Assembly (NCBI RefSeq): GCF_017115085.1
Contig: NZ_JABXKJ010000267.1
Coordinates: 1-64,000 of the forward strand
DNA: 64,000 nt
Source: Nostoc sp. NMS7
Lineage (GTDB): Bacteria > Cyanobacteriota > Cyanobacteriia > Cyanobacteriales > Nostocaceae
Reading direction: 5' to 3'
In this document: positions 9,919 through 18,613 of the stretch, in pieces
Layout: each line of letters begins with the position of its first letter
Position numbering within the stretch: the first letter of the stretch is position 1
Notes under the pieces: model-generated
What the model saw: only the letters and a program-made list of their open reading frames with translations
What the model was told of the DNA's origin: nothing
Database searches by the model: none
Program-made: the position numbers and the translations under genes

Positions 9919-10128
9919 CTCTGTCATTGATAAGTAATGCTTAAGCATTTGCAAGAAATGTATAAGTAGTTGCCACGTATGCTTAATACTTTCCAACAAA
10001 CGCTCTTCCATATATAAGAAACGCTTAAGCATTTGCAAGGAATGTATAAGCAGTTGCCCCAAATGCTTAATACTTTCCAACAAACGCTCTTCCATGTATA
10101 AGAAATGTTTAAGCATTTGCTGCAATCA
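9919..10128. repeat. 21-bp-period tandem array with an 84-bp higher-order unit
   Basis: Ten consecutive segments of about 21 bp, most ending in ATG or ACG. Four different monomers form an 84-bp unit: one copy starts at 9940, the next at 10024, and a partial third at 10108. The two full 84-bp copies differ at only a few positions. A 70-codon open frame on the minus strand is a consequence of the 84-bp (28-codon) period, not a credible gene. Two other 21-bp arrays, unrelated in sequence, lie at 22723 and 43022. Confidence 0.85.
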
Positions 10129-10218
10129 TTGTAATGAACTTATAAATCTATTTATTACTTAAAATTTAACAGCAAAGGCAGTTTTTCCAGCATGAATATT
10201 GCTCTGTTTTGTTAAACC

Positions 10219-10396
10219 TGACATCTTGCACCATTCTCAATTAGCACCATCGCCCGCCCAGAACTCAAGTTCTGGGCTGATAGCTCAACTCCACGCTTAG
10301 TGGACTCAAACTTTTGCTCAGTCTTCTTTAGAAGACTTTAGCTATTAGCCTCAGAATGAATTCTGAGGCGGTTTTTGGAACTGATGCAAGATGTCA
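10219..10396. mobile_element. Palindrome-rich MITE-like element, copy 1
   Basis: Non-coding element of 178 bp with perfect 12-bp terminal inverted repeats (TGACATCTTGCA / TGCAAGATGTCA), flanked by the direct repeat GTTAAACC at 10211-10218 and 10397-10404, an apparent 8-bp target duplication. Inside are outer hairpins (CCCAGAACT/AGTTCTGGG and CTCAGAAT/ATTCTGAG) and inner hairpins (one imperfect TCCAC/GTGGA, and AGTCTTCT/AGAAGACT), separated by TGATAGCT and AGCTATTAG linkers. The same design recurs at 37132 and, in two halves, at 11980 and 12490. Confidence 0.75.
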
Positions 10397-10485
10397 GTTA
10401 AACCAGACTACATCTATGTTTTCTTTAGATTAAGTGCAAAAAAGACATAAACTTTTTGATGTAAAGCGAAGCATAAGAGGTGTTT

Positions 10486-11247
10486 ATGACTAAATTTCTT
10501 TTTGTAACCGATCTAGATGACACCCTTGTATATCGCACCGTGGGAGATGACAGCGCTTTACCAGAACTAAATCAACTGCTGAACAGACATCGCCAAGAAT
10601 ACGGTACTAAAATTGTTTATTCTACCGGGCGATCGCCTCTACTTTACAAAGAACTCCAAGCTCAAAAAAATCTTTTGCAACCGGATGCTCTTGTTCTTTC
10701 TGTGGGTACAGAAATCTACCTAGATGGTAGTGATACTCCAGACTCAGGTTGGTCAGAAATCCTCTCTCCGGGATGGGAACGCGAAACTGTATTATCTATT
10801 ACTAAAAAATACCGAGAGCTAGTTCTGCAACCAGATTCAGAACAGCGTCCCTTCAAAGTGAGTTTTTTCCTAGAACAAGATTCATCTGCAAATGTTCTAC
10901 CACAACTTGAAGTGGAGTTGCAGAAATATAAATTAAATGTAAAGTTAATCTACAGTAGTGGGATTGACCTTGACATTGTGCCCCATAGCAGCGATAAAGG
11001 TCAGGCAATGCAGTTTTTACGCAAAAAGTGGAAATTTGCAGCAGAACAAACAGTTGTCTGTGGTGATTCAGGTAATGATATTGCTTTATTTGCTGTAGGC
11101 AACGAACGGGGAATCATTGTGGGGAATGCCCGAAAAGAGTTACTCCAATGGCACAATGAGTATCCCTCTGACTACCACTACCTGGCTTCATGTTTTTGTG
11201 CAGGTGGAATTATCGAAGGATTAAAATATTTTGGTCTCTTAGAATGA
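10486..11247 (+). CDS. Sucrose-phosphate-phosphatase-like HAD hydrolase
   Basis: HAD-superfamily phosphatase of 253 aa, closest in feel to cyanobacterial sucrose-6-phosphate phosphatase, which makes sucrose from sucrose-6-phosphate. HAD motifs: [13 protein letters not shown] (nucleophile and acid Asp), VYSTGRSP (motif II), a Lys in HSSDKGQA (motif III) and [13 protein letters not shown] (motif IV). The ATG at 10486 is chosen over an in-frame GTG at 10480 because AAGAGG sits 5 nt before it. Its stop overlaps the ruvA start (ATGA), suggesting co-transcription with an unrelated DNA-repair gene. Another HAD-IIB phosphatase specificity is possible. Confidence 0.75.
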   Translation: MTKFLFVTDLDDTLVYRTVGDDSALPELNQLLNRHRQEYGTKIVYSTGRSPLLYKELQAQKNLLQPDALVLSVGTEIYLDGSDTPDSGWSEILSPGWERETVLSITKKYRELVLQPDSEQRPFKVSFFLEQDSSANVLPQLEVELQKYKLNVKLIYSSGIDLDIVPHSSDKGQAMQFLRKKWKFAAEQTVVCGDSGNDIALFAVGNERGIIVGNARKELLQWHNEYPSDYHYLASCFCAGGIIEGLKYFGLLE

Positions 11248-11876
11248 TTAGTTATCTAAAAGGTATAGTCGCTGGTATCCAAACAATTGGCGCTAATCGC
11301 GTCATCCTGACTCTGGAAGTGAATGGCTTGGGGTATGATTTGCAAGTTCCTCAACGGCTAGCAAACCATTTACCAGAGTCGGGAGGAGTGGCGCAAATTT
11401 TTACGCATTTCCAAATTCGGGAAGAAGTGCCGTTACTATATGGCTTTGCTTCGCCATCCGAACGCGATTTATTTCGCCAATTGCTGACTGTTAGCGGTAT
11501 TGGTGCAGCCTTAGCGATCGCACTATTGGACACTCTGGAACTACCAGATTTAGTCCAAGCAATTATCGCTGGCAATACACAAATCTTAATTCAGGCTCCC
11601 GGTGTCGGTAAGAAAATCGCCGAACGCATCTGTTTGGAACTGAAAAGCAAATTAGTCGAGTGGCGCAAATCAGCCGGGTTCTTCGTCGCCACAGGTGGCC
11701 CAGCACCGGGAATCCTTGAAGAAGTGCAAATGACTCTCTTCGCTTTGGGATATACTGCCCATGAGGTCAGTCACGCCCTGCATGTGGTGAGTGAAGACAT
11801 TGGACTACCCAAAGACGCTTATGTGGAAGATTGGATTAAACAAGCGATCGCTCATCTCAGCAGCGAACAAGTTTAA
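11244..11876 (+). CDS. ruvA: Holliday junction branch migration protein RuvA
   Basis: RuvA binds Holliday junctions and loads the RuvB motor in recombination. The protein is 210 aa. It shows the N-terminal OB domain ([24 protein letters not shown]), two helix-hairpin-helix motifs ([17 protein letters not shown] and [19 protein letters not shown]), and domain III at the C-terminus ([16 protein letters not shown]). The start at 11244 overlaps the preceding phosphatase stop by 4 bp. An earlier in-frame start lies inside that gene and is rejected. Confidence 0.96.
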   Translation: MISYLKGIVAGIQTIGANRVILTLEVNGLGYDLQVPQRLANHLPESGGVAQIFTHFQIREEVPLLYGFASPSERDLFRQLLTVSGIGAALAIALLDTLELPDLVQAIIAGNTQILIQAPGVGKKIAERICLELKSKLVEWRKSAGFFVATGGPAPGILEEVQMTLFALGYTAHEVSHALHVVSEDIGLPKDAYVEDWIKQAIAHLSSEQV

Positions 11877-11979
11877 TAGTCATTAGTCATTTGTTATTCT
11901 CCTCAGCCTCCCCACTTCCCACCTTTCAAGGGCTTGTAATTACCAACATCTTTATAAATTTTCCGCTTCATTGCCATAT

Positions 11980-12034
11980 AGCCTTGGAATTTATTCCAAG
12001 GCTAATAGGGAAAGTCCTCTCAAGAGGACTAAAT
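11980..12034. repeat. Left half of a palindrome-pair element (split copy)
   Basis: Outer palindrome AGCCTTGGAAT/ATTCCAAGGCT (11980-12003), linker AATAGGGAA, and inner palindrome AGTCCTCT/AGAGGACT (12013-12030). Order and linker match the left half of the element at 37132. The matching right half lies 455 bp further on at 12490, with an IS200/IS605-like remnant between. Confidence 0.65.
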
Positions 12035-12071
12035 ACAAGATTTTTTTCAGCGATGTAGATAGCTATACTTT

Positions 12072-12465
12072 TTGACATCCTCCCCGCCGTAAACGGTCGG
12101 GGATTCCTAAGACTCACGGCTTAGGTTTCTGTTTCATAGCAACCGCCTCCACCCCCTAAGAGGATTTGGTCTTATGTTCGCTCCACAGACTTTACGACTG
12201 CGTGTCCCGCAGCAACTTGAAATTGATAAAATGTTCAGGTGTTTTGTAACTTAAGGGTGTTTCCATTGCCTCTCGTTCTTATCCCAGTCTGCCGTCTTTT
12301 CTGCGCCGTCGATAGTCTTCTACCGAACTTTGGTGTTAGGCTTTCTGTCTCCGATGTCTGGGTGGGTCAACGACGACTTCTAACTCTACCACGATACCTC
12401 TAATATAAAGCCGTTCTTAAAGGCGTTGCCCTGAGCTTGCCGAAGGGACGGGGTTTTAAACCCAT
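12072..12465 (-). mobile_element. Degenerate IS200/IS605-type (tnpB) end
   Basis: No intact ORF. Read on the minus strand, this segment ends with a GC-rich hairpin (CCCCGCCG/CGGTCGGGG, 12082-12102) next to TTGACATCCT, as at the right end of cyanobacterial IS200/IS605 elements with tnpB. It is preceded by a short broken reading frame (CGTRSRKVCGANIRPNP) resembling TnpB tails. The segment lies between the two halves of a palindrome element. Recognition is from memory of such ends, so the exact limits and family are uncertain. Confidence 0.45.
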
Positions 12466-12489
12466 TTTTCTGATAAAAACGAAAATTTT

Positions 12490-12543
12490 AGTCCACTTGA
12501 GTGGACTTTCGCTATTAGCCCAGAACTTCAGTTCTGGGCGGGA
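12490..12543. repeat. Right half of a palindrome-pair element (split copy)
   Basis: Inner palindrome AGTCCACT/AGTGGACT (12490-12507), linker TTCGCTATTAG, outer palindrome CCCAGAACT/AGTTCTGGG (12519-12538), then CGGGA. This is the mirror order of the half at 11980, as expected for one element interrupted in its central loop. Confidence 0.65.
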
Positions 12544-12645
12544 TGTCGGATGAGATGCCCAACCCACAATAGTTTTACTTACAGGTAATATGCAACTTTT
12601 ATGTCCAACACCTTACCCTTGAAACCCACTCCCCATTACTAAATC

Positions 12646-13545
12646 ATGTCAAAGCCTCGTTTTATCCGCTTTTTTCGCCACCTCAATTGGCGCACACTCA
12701 AAAAAACTTTTACCAGGACAACCGAAAGACGACTTTTGGGACTCGCCTCGGAAATCGCCTTCAATGCCATGTTATCGCTGTTTCCAGCAATTCTTGCTTT
12801 CATCACAGCTATTGGCTTATTAGCAGAATCTTTGCAAGCCACCTTTAATAAACTGGCGGTTCAACTAAGTCAAGTTCTACCTGAACAAGCCCTGGAGCTG
12901 ATTCGTGATTTTGCCACCACAGAAATTACCAACTCCAAAAACAGTAGTTTGTTTTCTCTGAGCTTTATATTAGCAATTTGGGCTGCTTCTGGGGCGGTGA
13001 ATACTGCTATGACAGCCCTCGACCAAATCCATCTAATTCCTCCAGAAAAGATGCGCCCCTTTTGGAAAGCCAAGCTCGTCTCTCTGGGATTAACAGTCGG
13101 TACGATGTTACTTTTAGTGCTGGCTTCTTTTTTAGTGTTTACCAGCGATTGGCTCTTGGGAATAGTAGTGCGCGAAAATGGTTCTTTGATCTTCTTGGTG
13201 CATCTTTGGCAGTTGTTACGCTGGCCTTTAGCTTTAACTATTGTTGCTGTCGCCTTTGGCTTTGTCTATCGCTATGGACCAAGCCAGTGGAACTCAGGCA
13301 CACCAATGATGCCTGGAGCAATTTTAGCAGCTGTTTTCTGGGCAATATTGTCTGCCCTATTTCGGCTTTATGTAGCGAATTTTGGCAACTATAATAAAGT
13401 CTATGGTGCTGTAGGGGCTGTGATAGTTTTAATGCTCTGGTTGTGGATGAGCGCTGCTGTGGTGTTAATCGGCGAGCAGTTGAATGTGACTGTGGGCGAA
13501 GATATGCGCCCAAAAGCACAGTCAGAATCTCCTGAAAAATATTAA
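12646..13545 (+). CDS. YihY/BrkB-family inner membrane protein
   Basis: Polytopic membrane protein of 299 aa in the YihY/virulence-factor-BrkB family; its molecular function is not established. Family signs: RLLGLASEIAFNAMLSLFPAI near the N-terminus (the conserved entry to TM1), an amphipathic region, then four or five more hydrophobic segments. The last include FGFVYRYGPS and NKVYGAVGAVIVLMLWLWMS, the conserved tail motif, then IGEQLNV. It was long misannotated as ribonuclease BN. It stands alone, followed by a DUF4112 gene about 100 bp downstream. Confidence 0.88.
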   Translation: MSKPRFIRFFRHLNWRTLKKTFTRTTERRLLGLASEIAFNAMLSLFPAILAFITAIGLLAESLQATFNKLAVQLSQVLPEQALELIRDFATTEITNSKNSSLFSLSFILAIWAASGAVNTAMTALDQIHLIPPEKMRPFWKAKLVSLGLTVGTMLLLVLASFLVFTSDWLLGIVVRENGSLIFLVHLWQLLRWPLALTIVAVAFGFVYRYGPSQWNSGTPMMPGAILAAVFWAILSALFRLYVANFGNYNKVYGAVGAVIVLMLWLWMSAAVVLIGEQLNVTVGEDMRPKAQSESPEKY

Positions 13546-13644
13546 TTTGTAAATATAGCTAAAATCTCTGAGGAAATTTTTGCAAAAGCTCAGTAAACAA
13601 GTCAAATATATAACGATTCAATACAAAGTTCGCGATCGCCTATT

Positions 13645-14151
13645 ATGCCTGATTCTTCTCCTCGATTTTCGATGATTGAAGCTGATACGAAAGCACCCAC
13701 CTTGAAGCGCCTGCGTCAGTTAAGTCGGCTGCTGGATAATGTTATTACCATTCCTGGTACAAAGATTGGTTTTGGTCTTGATCCAATTATCGGACTAATA
13801 CCTATTGGTGGTGATTTTTTGGGAGTTATGTTTTCTAGCTACATCATCTTAGAAGCGGCGCGGCTGGGTGTATCTAGAGCCACCTTAAGCAAAATGGTTT
13901 TGAATGTGATCATTGATGGCTTAGTAGGCGCTGTCCCAGTTTTGGGAGACTTGTTTGATTTTGCCTGGACAGCTAACAGTTATAATATCAAGTTATTGGA
14001 AGAGTACTTAAAGTTTCCCAGCCAGCAAAGGAGTGCAGACAGGTGGTTTATCTTTGCCGTTTTTGCTGGATTGTTGCTAATCTCCATTGTTTTAGTAGCA
14101 TTACCCGTCATATTAATTAGAATCCTGTGGAACGCCTTAACTGGCACTTAA
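13645..14151 (+). CDS. DUF4112 domain protein
   Basis: Small conserved membrane-associated protein of 168 aa whose pattern matches DUF4112: LLDNVITIPGTKIGFGLDPI, then GLIPIGGDFLGVMFSSYII, then VPVLGDLFDFAWTANSYNIK. A strongly hydrophobic C-terminal segment (FAVFAGLLLISIVLVALPVI) is a likely transmembrane helix. Function is unknown. It lies 20 bp before an alpha/beta hydrolase gene on the same strand, so the two may be co-transcribed. Confidence 0.85.
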   Translation: MPDSSPRFSMIEADTKAPTLKRLRQLSRLLDNVITIPGTKIGFGLDPIIGLIPIGGDFLGVMFSSYIILEAARLGVSRATLSKMVLNVIIDGLVGAVPVLGDLFDFAWTANSYNIKLLEEYLKFPSQQRSADRWFIFAVFAGLLLISIVLVALPVILIRILWNALTGT

Positions 14152-14170
14152 ATCATTTATTGATAACCGA

Positions 14171-15103
14171 ATGAAAGATTGGTGGCAAGCTACTTTTCCT
14201 AAAGGGCGGCAAAGTCTAGTTATTACTGATGGTAAAGGCTATCCTGTACAAATTGCTTATGGCGAAAAAGGTAGAGGTAAACCGTTAATTTTATTACATG
14301 GCATGGGTAGTTGGAGCTATAATTGGCGGCACAGTATAGAACCATTATCTAAATATTATCGAGTAATTTGTTTTGATGCCAAAGGTTTTGGTTTTTCCGA
14401 AAAACCAGTGTTTCGTAGAGAAGACAACGGTCATCAAGTTATTGAGTTTCAAAGAATTATTCAGGCATTATGCGATGAACCCGCAGTAATTGTGGCTGAA
14501 TCTCTGGGGGGATTAGTTGCCCTTGCCCTTGCTCAAGAAAATCCGCAATTAATCGGGCGGCTTGTAGTAGTAAACGTACCTGTTTTTACTGAACATCTAC
14601 CCCATTGGGCTATGTGGTTACTTGCCCAAACGCCCCTGGAAATAATGCAAACAATTGACTCCTTACGTCTGGCATATTTGTTTGCACCCCTATTTAGAGA
14701 AATTATGGCAATAGAAAGACGTAGGGTATTATTTGATCCGTCAATTTTGACACAAGAAGATGTCTATTGGATAACTTACCCATTTATTGATCTGCCGGGT
14801 ACGGTTGCAAAAGTCGCCGAAGAGTTACAAATAGCAGCGCGAGAAATTGAGAATTGGCAATTAAACAAGCCTAATATGCTTACCCAAATTCAAAATAACC
14901 TGAATGCGATTAAGTGTCCTACACTAGTTTTGTGGGGTGATCAAGATAGTTGGTTTCCTGTTAGTCATGGTGAAAAACTGCATCAGCATATTCCCAATTC
15001 TAAATTACAAATTTTGTCTAACTGCTGTCATGATGCCTCAACTGGTGCTTTTGAGGAGTTGAATACAGCGATTCTTAAGTTTTTACAAGATACTGACTTC
15101 TAA
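14171..15103 (+). CDS. Alpha/beta-fold hydrolase
   Basis: Alpha/beta hydrolase of 310 aa, substrate unknown. The oxyanion-hole motif is LLHGMGSWSYNW and the nucleophile elbow is VAESLGGL, where the first glycine of GxSxG is Ala-Glu before Ser, a tolerated variant. The acid Asp lies in LWGDQDSWFP and the His in NCCHDAST near the C-terminus. A cap region (about 140-240) separates the core halves. It follows the DUF4112 gene closely. Epoxide hydrolase or lipase-like esterase are both possible. Confidence 0.85.
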   Translation: MKDWWQATFPKGRQSLVITDGKGYPVQIAYGEKGRGKPLILLHGMGSWSYNWRHSIEPLSKYYRVICFDAKGFGFSEKPVFRREDNGHQVIEFQRIIQALCDEPAVIVAESLGGLVALALAQENPQLIGRLVVVNVPVFTEHLPHWAMWLLAQTPLEIMQTIDSLRLAYLFAPLFREIMAIERRRVLFDPSILTQEDVYWITYPFIDLPGTVAKVAEELQIAAREIENWQLNKPNMLTQIQNNLNAIKCPTLVLWGDQDSWFPVSHGEKLHQHIPNSKLQILSNCCHDASTGAFEELNTAILKFLQDTDF

Positions 15104-15202
15104 AGACAGTTCATGTTTTGATAGAAGCATCTCAATTAGAAATCGCTAAATAAAAAGAGAGTGAGAGGAAGCATATCAGTCAGCTTTCAAACTCCCACTC
15201 TG

Positions 15203-15325
15203 CCATTTGCCGCTGAAGTGAACAGGAATGTATAGAGACGTTGCCCGTTATTTGGGTGCTAATGCGTGTTTCAACAACAACGCCCAGACGCATTTAATAT
15301 TCCTGTTGCAGCAAATGCCAAACCT
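15203..15325. repeat. Imperfect inverted repeat in the gap after the hydrolase
   Basis: The 345-bp gap 15104-15448 has no credible ORF. It contains an imperfect inverted repeat: GCCATTTGC and GAACAGGAAT on the left pair with ATTCCTGTTG and GCAAATGCC on the right. The outline is MITE-like, with no target duplication seen. Confidence 0.35.
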
Positions 15326-15448
15326 GATTATTCATATTTATCTGCTGATAAAAATACTTTGCAAATAATTGGTATAGATAGTTTTTTATTTTTGTAAATC
15401 ACTTAATAGATTGTGTTTTAGAAAAGGAATTTGCTTACGTGATAGCCA

Positions 15449-15724
15449 TTGATAACAAAACCCTTGAAGTCGTTTATCTTTTACAATTTAACTTGGTTAA
15501 TCAGAATCGGGTTGCCATTTTGGCAGGTTTTTAAATTTTCTCATTACTCGCCTGTTGCAGCACCGTCGCCTTCTCTTGCTTTTCTGGTGGATACTGTGTG
15601 TGATACTTGGATCATCTATGATAATTCTGGGTCTGAACCTCTATTAGTGGCTGCATCAAATATCAATCAGGAAACAATTATCTATGAACCCCAAATCTGG
15701 AATCAAATTACAACCAGGGAATAA
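15449..15724 (+). pseudogene. Remnant of a zeta-toxin-family protein (C-terminal end)
   Basis: No intact gene is visible, but the frame's last third (DTVCDTWIIYDNSG, then EPLLVAASNINQET and IIYEPQIWNQI) resembles the C-terminal tail of cyanobacterial zeta-toxin/UDP-N-acetylglucosamine-kinase proteins (typically ...WxxYDNSG...IxxPxxWxQI). The Walker A and catalytic region are absent, and the upstream sequence in other frames holds stops. The only start is a TTG. The following small ORF, in the position usually taken by a short partner gene, is also broken. This looks like a decayed toxin locus; the family call is from memory and moderate. Confidence 0.45.
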
Positions 15725-15911
15725 AGCGCAAATTCCCCTAACAGAAATCCATCAAAAAATTGATGGTGGTGTCAAAGCTGCTGTTGCTAAAGCTATTGAA
15801 AGACACCGCCGATTAGGAGAATCTATTAGCATTTGACAAGATGGGCAAGTTGTGACATTAACCGCCGATCAAATTCCTCCTCTTGATTCAACTGTTAGTC
15901 ATGGCGAATGA
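15684..15911 (+). pseudogene. Short conserved ORF interrupted by a TGA stop
   Basis: From ATG 15684 the frame runs 50 codons (including VKAAVAKAIERHRRLGESIS) to a TGA at 15834-15836, then stays open for 24 codons (QDGQVVTLTADQIPPLDS) to a TGA at 15909. Similar small cyanobacterial proteins read ...RHRxLGESIxxWxDGxVVxLxxxxIP, with Trp where the internal TGA lies, so one TGG-to-TGA change probably killed the gene. It overlaps the zeta-toxin remnant's end by 41 bp. Function of the family is unknown; it may be the toxin's partner. Confidence 0.45.
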
Positions 15912-16168
15912 TAGTTAAACCATATATACAGATTTAATTAAATGGGCTAACAAATCTTCGACTTCCTGATGATGGCGTTAGCTACAATGATTATGTATAA
16001 AAGCTTTGGCATTTTTACACCTAGGTTTAATTGCCTAGTATGCCAATTCAGGAGTCAGAATGAATTCTGTACGACGAAGACGACAGAGATTAAGCTGACT
16101 GGGGATTCCTAATAAACTACTATTGGGCGATAGTATAACTGTAGATTCTTTCAATTTTCTGAGCTACC

Positions 16169-16834
16169 ATGCCAAAACAGTCTATAGGTCTTGATAACCA
16201 ACTCTATAATTACCTTTTATCCGTTTCGCTGCGGGAACCGGAGATTCTTTTGAAGTTGCGCCAAGAAACCGCCAGCCATCCCCGAAGTGGAATGCAGATT
16301 TCACCAGAACAAGGGCAGTTTATGAGACTTTTGGTAGAGTTAATTGGAGCGAAGAAAACCCTGGAAGTTGGAGTGTTTACGGGTTATAGCTCACTTTCTG
16401 TAGCTTTGGCACTACCGGCTGATGGGAAAATTATCGCTGCTGATGTGAGTGAAGAATTTACTGCGATCGCCCGCCGATATTGGCAAGAAGCCGGAGTTGC
16501 TGATAAAATCGATCTGCGCTTGGCACCAGCTTTAGAAACTTTAGATCAGCTGTTGGCAACTGGGCAAGCCGAGACATTTGATTTTGCCTTTATTGATGCC
16601 GATAAAGAAAATTATGATGGATATTACGAGCGATTGCTACAATTGATCCGTCCAGGTGGATTGATTGCTATTGATAATGTTTTATGGTCGGGAAAAGTTG
16701 CTGACCCGCAATATCAAGATGAAAGCACCCAAGTTCTCCGGGCGCTCAACGAAAAGTTACATCATGACGAACGTGTTACCCTTTCCCTTGTCCCCATCGC
16801 CGATGGACTTACTTTAGCCATCAAGCGATCTTAA
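16169..16834 (+). CDS. Class I SAM-dependent O-methyltransferase
   Basis: O-methyltransferase of the caffeoyl-CoA/catechol type (COG4122), 221 aa, moving a methyl group from S-adenosylmethionine to a hydroxyl. SAM motif I is [17 protein letters not shown], and motif II acidic residues are [10 protein letters not shown]. The metal/catalytic stretch is [19 protein letters not shown], followed by [15 protein letters not shown]. These four blocks match the cation-dependent O-methyltransferase family, whose Asp residues bind a divalent metal. Physiological substrate unknown. It is a single gene, followed by a convergent SLH/fasciclin gene. Confidence 0.92.
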   Translation: MPKQSIGLDNQLYNYLLSVSLREPEILLKLRQETASHPRSGMQISPEQGQFMRLLVELIGAKKTLEVGVFTGYSSLSVALALPADGKIIAADVSEEFTAIARRYWQEAGVADKIDLRLAPALETLDQLLATGQAETFDFAFIDADKENYDGYYERLLQLIRPGGLIAIDNVLWSGKVADPQYQDESTQVLRALNEKLHHDERVTLSLVPIADGLTLAIKRS

Positions 16835-16857
16835 GTATAGTTTCAACCTAACTTACT

Positions 16858-16926
16858 CAGGAATTACGCAAACAATAGCCGAAAAGAATGATTTTCACGT
16901 AGGGGCAATTCATGAATTGCCCCTAC
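16858..16926. repeat. Half MITE end plus 28-bp palindrome
   Basis: AGGAATTACGCAAA (one mismatch to the MITE terminus at 50989) is followed by a palindrome at 16899-16926 starting GTAGGGGCAATTC and ending GAATTGCCCCTAC. Related copies occur at 50989-51101. The palindrome lies between convergent genes and could act as a terminator for both. Confidence 0.6.
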
Positions 16927-16948
16927 CGCGTGTTCTACTTCTATTTAA

Positions 16949-18613
16949 TTAGAAGTTGTAGCCAACTCCGAATAGTACCCCTACATCAGTATCATCCAGA
17001 AAAGCAGCATTTACACCACCTGTGAGCGTAAATTTAGAACCGAGAGGAACGTCTACACCACCAGTTAGCAGTAATCCAAAATCAGTATTGTTATTAGCTG
17101 CAATTGCTACACCAGCACCTACGTAAGGAGATATAGTATAGGTTCTTTCGCCCACCGAACCTGCTATCTTGGGAGACCAATCTAAAGTCAAGGGAACCAG
17201 AAATAGTGTATTATCCCCAAATATTACCGATGGTCGTACTGATATATTGCGTGTCAGACCAACTTTGCTGATGACTGCAAAGTTGCCGTCGCTCAGAGCT
17301 CTATCGTTGCCGAGCAAACCAATGTTACCAGCAACTCCGATATAGCTTCTGCCACCACGAGTAGCTCTACCTGGCTCAACATTAGGCGTGTTTGCTGTTG
17401 GTGGTTGATTTAACTTACTGATGTTAACATCAGGCGGGATCAGGACTTGGTTAACTGCATGGATAATACCATTGCTAGCTTTGATATCCGGCTGGATAAC
17501 TCTGGCATTATTCACCTCGACTTGATTGTTAGCGCGATCGATTTTAATATTTACAGGTCTATCTTCATAGGTTTTCAGTTCCCCATTCGTCAGTTGACTA
17601 GCAGTTACTGCTCCAGGAACCACATGATATCTCAAAATCTTAATCAATGCTTCTCTGTTTTCTGGTTGCTGTAACTGCTGTAGGGTAGCAGCAGGCAAAG
17701 CAGCAAATGCTTCATCGGTGGGAGCAAAAACTGTATAAGGCCCAGGCTGTTGAAGAATATCTGCTAAACCAGCTGTCTTTAATAAAGAAGTCAGAGTTGT
17801 CAGAGAACTACTGGATGCAGCAAGAGAAACAATATCGCTACCGGTTTGAGTTCCACCGACAATATACTGACTAGCTGGAAGATTGCTCGCAATCGGTTGT
17901 ATCCGTCCCTGTTTAGCTAAAGCTTGATATAAAAGTGCCGCAGCTTCAGCACGAGTCAAGGGCTGTTGCGGATTGAGTTGTTTTATATCTGGATAATTAA
18001 CAACAAGATTAGATTGGGTTGCTGCTGTCACACTATTAACAGCATAGTTCGGAATACTTGAGGCGTCAGTGTAGTAGGTGCCCAGATCACTACTTGCTCC
18101 AGTAGTGCTAACAGTCAAACCCAAACCATTTGCTAAAGCAACGATCCCCTGCACTCTCGGAATTTGTTGATTTGGTAAAAACACGTTCCCAGGATAGCCT
18201 GCCAAAAATCCAGTTTCGTAGGCGCTCTGAATTGCAGAAGCCGCCCAATAGCCAGTAGGAACATCACTAAATCCACCTGCGCTTAATTGCCGAACTCGGT
18301 TTTGGCTCCCAAAAGCTTTTTGAATTAGGGCGGCAAATTCAGCACGAGTCACAGCTTGATTCGGTCTAAAGGTGCCATCAGGAAAGCCTGCAATCACGTT
18401 ATTGTCAGCTAGGGCTTGAATGAAGGGACGCGCCCAATAATCTGAGGAAACATCAGACAAGTTAACTGTTGAAGTAGGCGCTGGTGTGGCAGATGGAGGA
18501 ATATTTTGAGATGAAGCTGGGAGAGAAATTAGGATGGGAGTTATTGTCGCGGCTGTCATTCCCAGAACTATTAAAGCAACCCTTGCTGATGATCTACCAA
18601 ACAAACTAGACAT
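16949..18613 (-). CDS. SLH and fasciclin domain outer-membrane protein
   Basis: Exported cell-envelope protein of 554 aa. An N-terminal signal sequence (about 1-36, ending PASSQ) precedes SLH domain 1 (about 50-98, SDYWARPFIQAL, PDGTFRPNQAVTRAEF), SLH 2 (about 115-160, GYWAASAIQSAYETGFLAGY) and a degenerate SLH 3 (about 175-230). A fasciclin domain follows (about 255-395: YTVFAPTDEAFAALP, ILRYHVVPGAV, SNGIIHAVNQVLIPP). The last 130 residues alternate like an outer-membrane beta-barrel and end with aromatic GVGYNF, a typical barrel C-terminus. SLH domains tether to peptidoglycan and fasciclin domains mediate adhesion; the combined function is unknown. Confidence 0.88.
   Translation of the reverse strand: MSSLFGRSSARVALIVLGMTAATITPILISLPASSQNIPPSATPAPTSTVNLSDVSSDYWARPFIQALADNNVIAGFPDGTFRPNQAVTRAEFAALIQKAFGSQNRVRQLSAGGFSDVPTGYWAASAIQSAYETGFLAGYPGNVFLPNQQIPRVQGIVALANGLGLTVSTTGASSDLGTYYTDASSIPNYAVNSVTAATQSNLVVNYPDIKQLNPQQPLTRAEAAALLYQALAKQGRIQPIASNLPASQYIVGGTQTGSDIVSLAASSSSLTTLTSLLKTAGLADILQQPGPYTVFAPTDEAFAALPAATLQQLQQPENREALIKILRYHVVPGAVTASQLTNGELKTYEDRPVNIKIDRANNQVEVNNARVIQPDIKASNGIIHAVNQVLIPPDVNISKLNQPPTANTPNVEPGRATRGGRSYIGVAGNIGLLGNDRALSDGNFAVISKVGLTRNISVRPSVIFGDNTLFLVPLTLDWSPKIAGSVGERTYTISPYVGAGVAIAANNNTDFGLLLTGGVDVPLGSKFTLTGGVNAAFLDDTDVGVLFGVGYNF

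Noticed and set aside
9913-10125. 70-aa minus-strand ORF with 28-residue repeats
   Set aside because: The frame is created by an 84-bp tandem repeat (multiple of three); no ribosome-binding site and no known domain.
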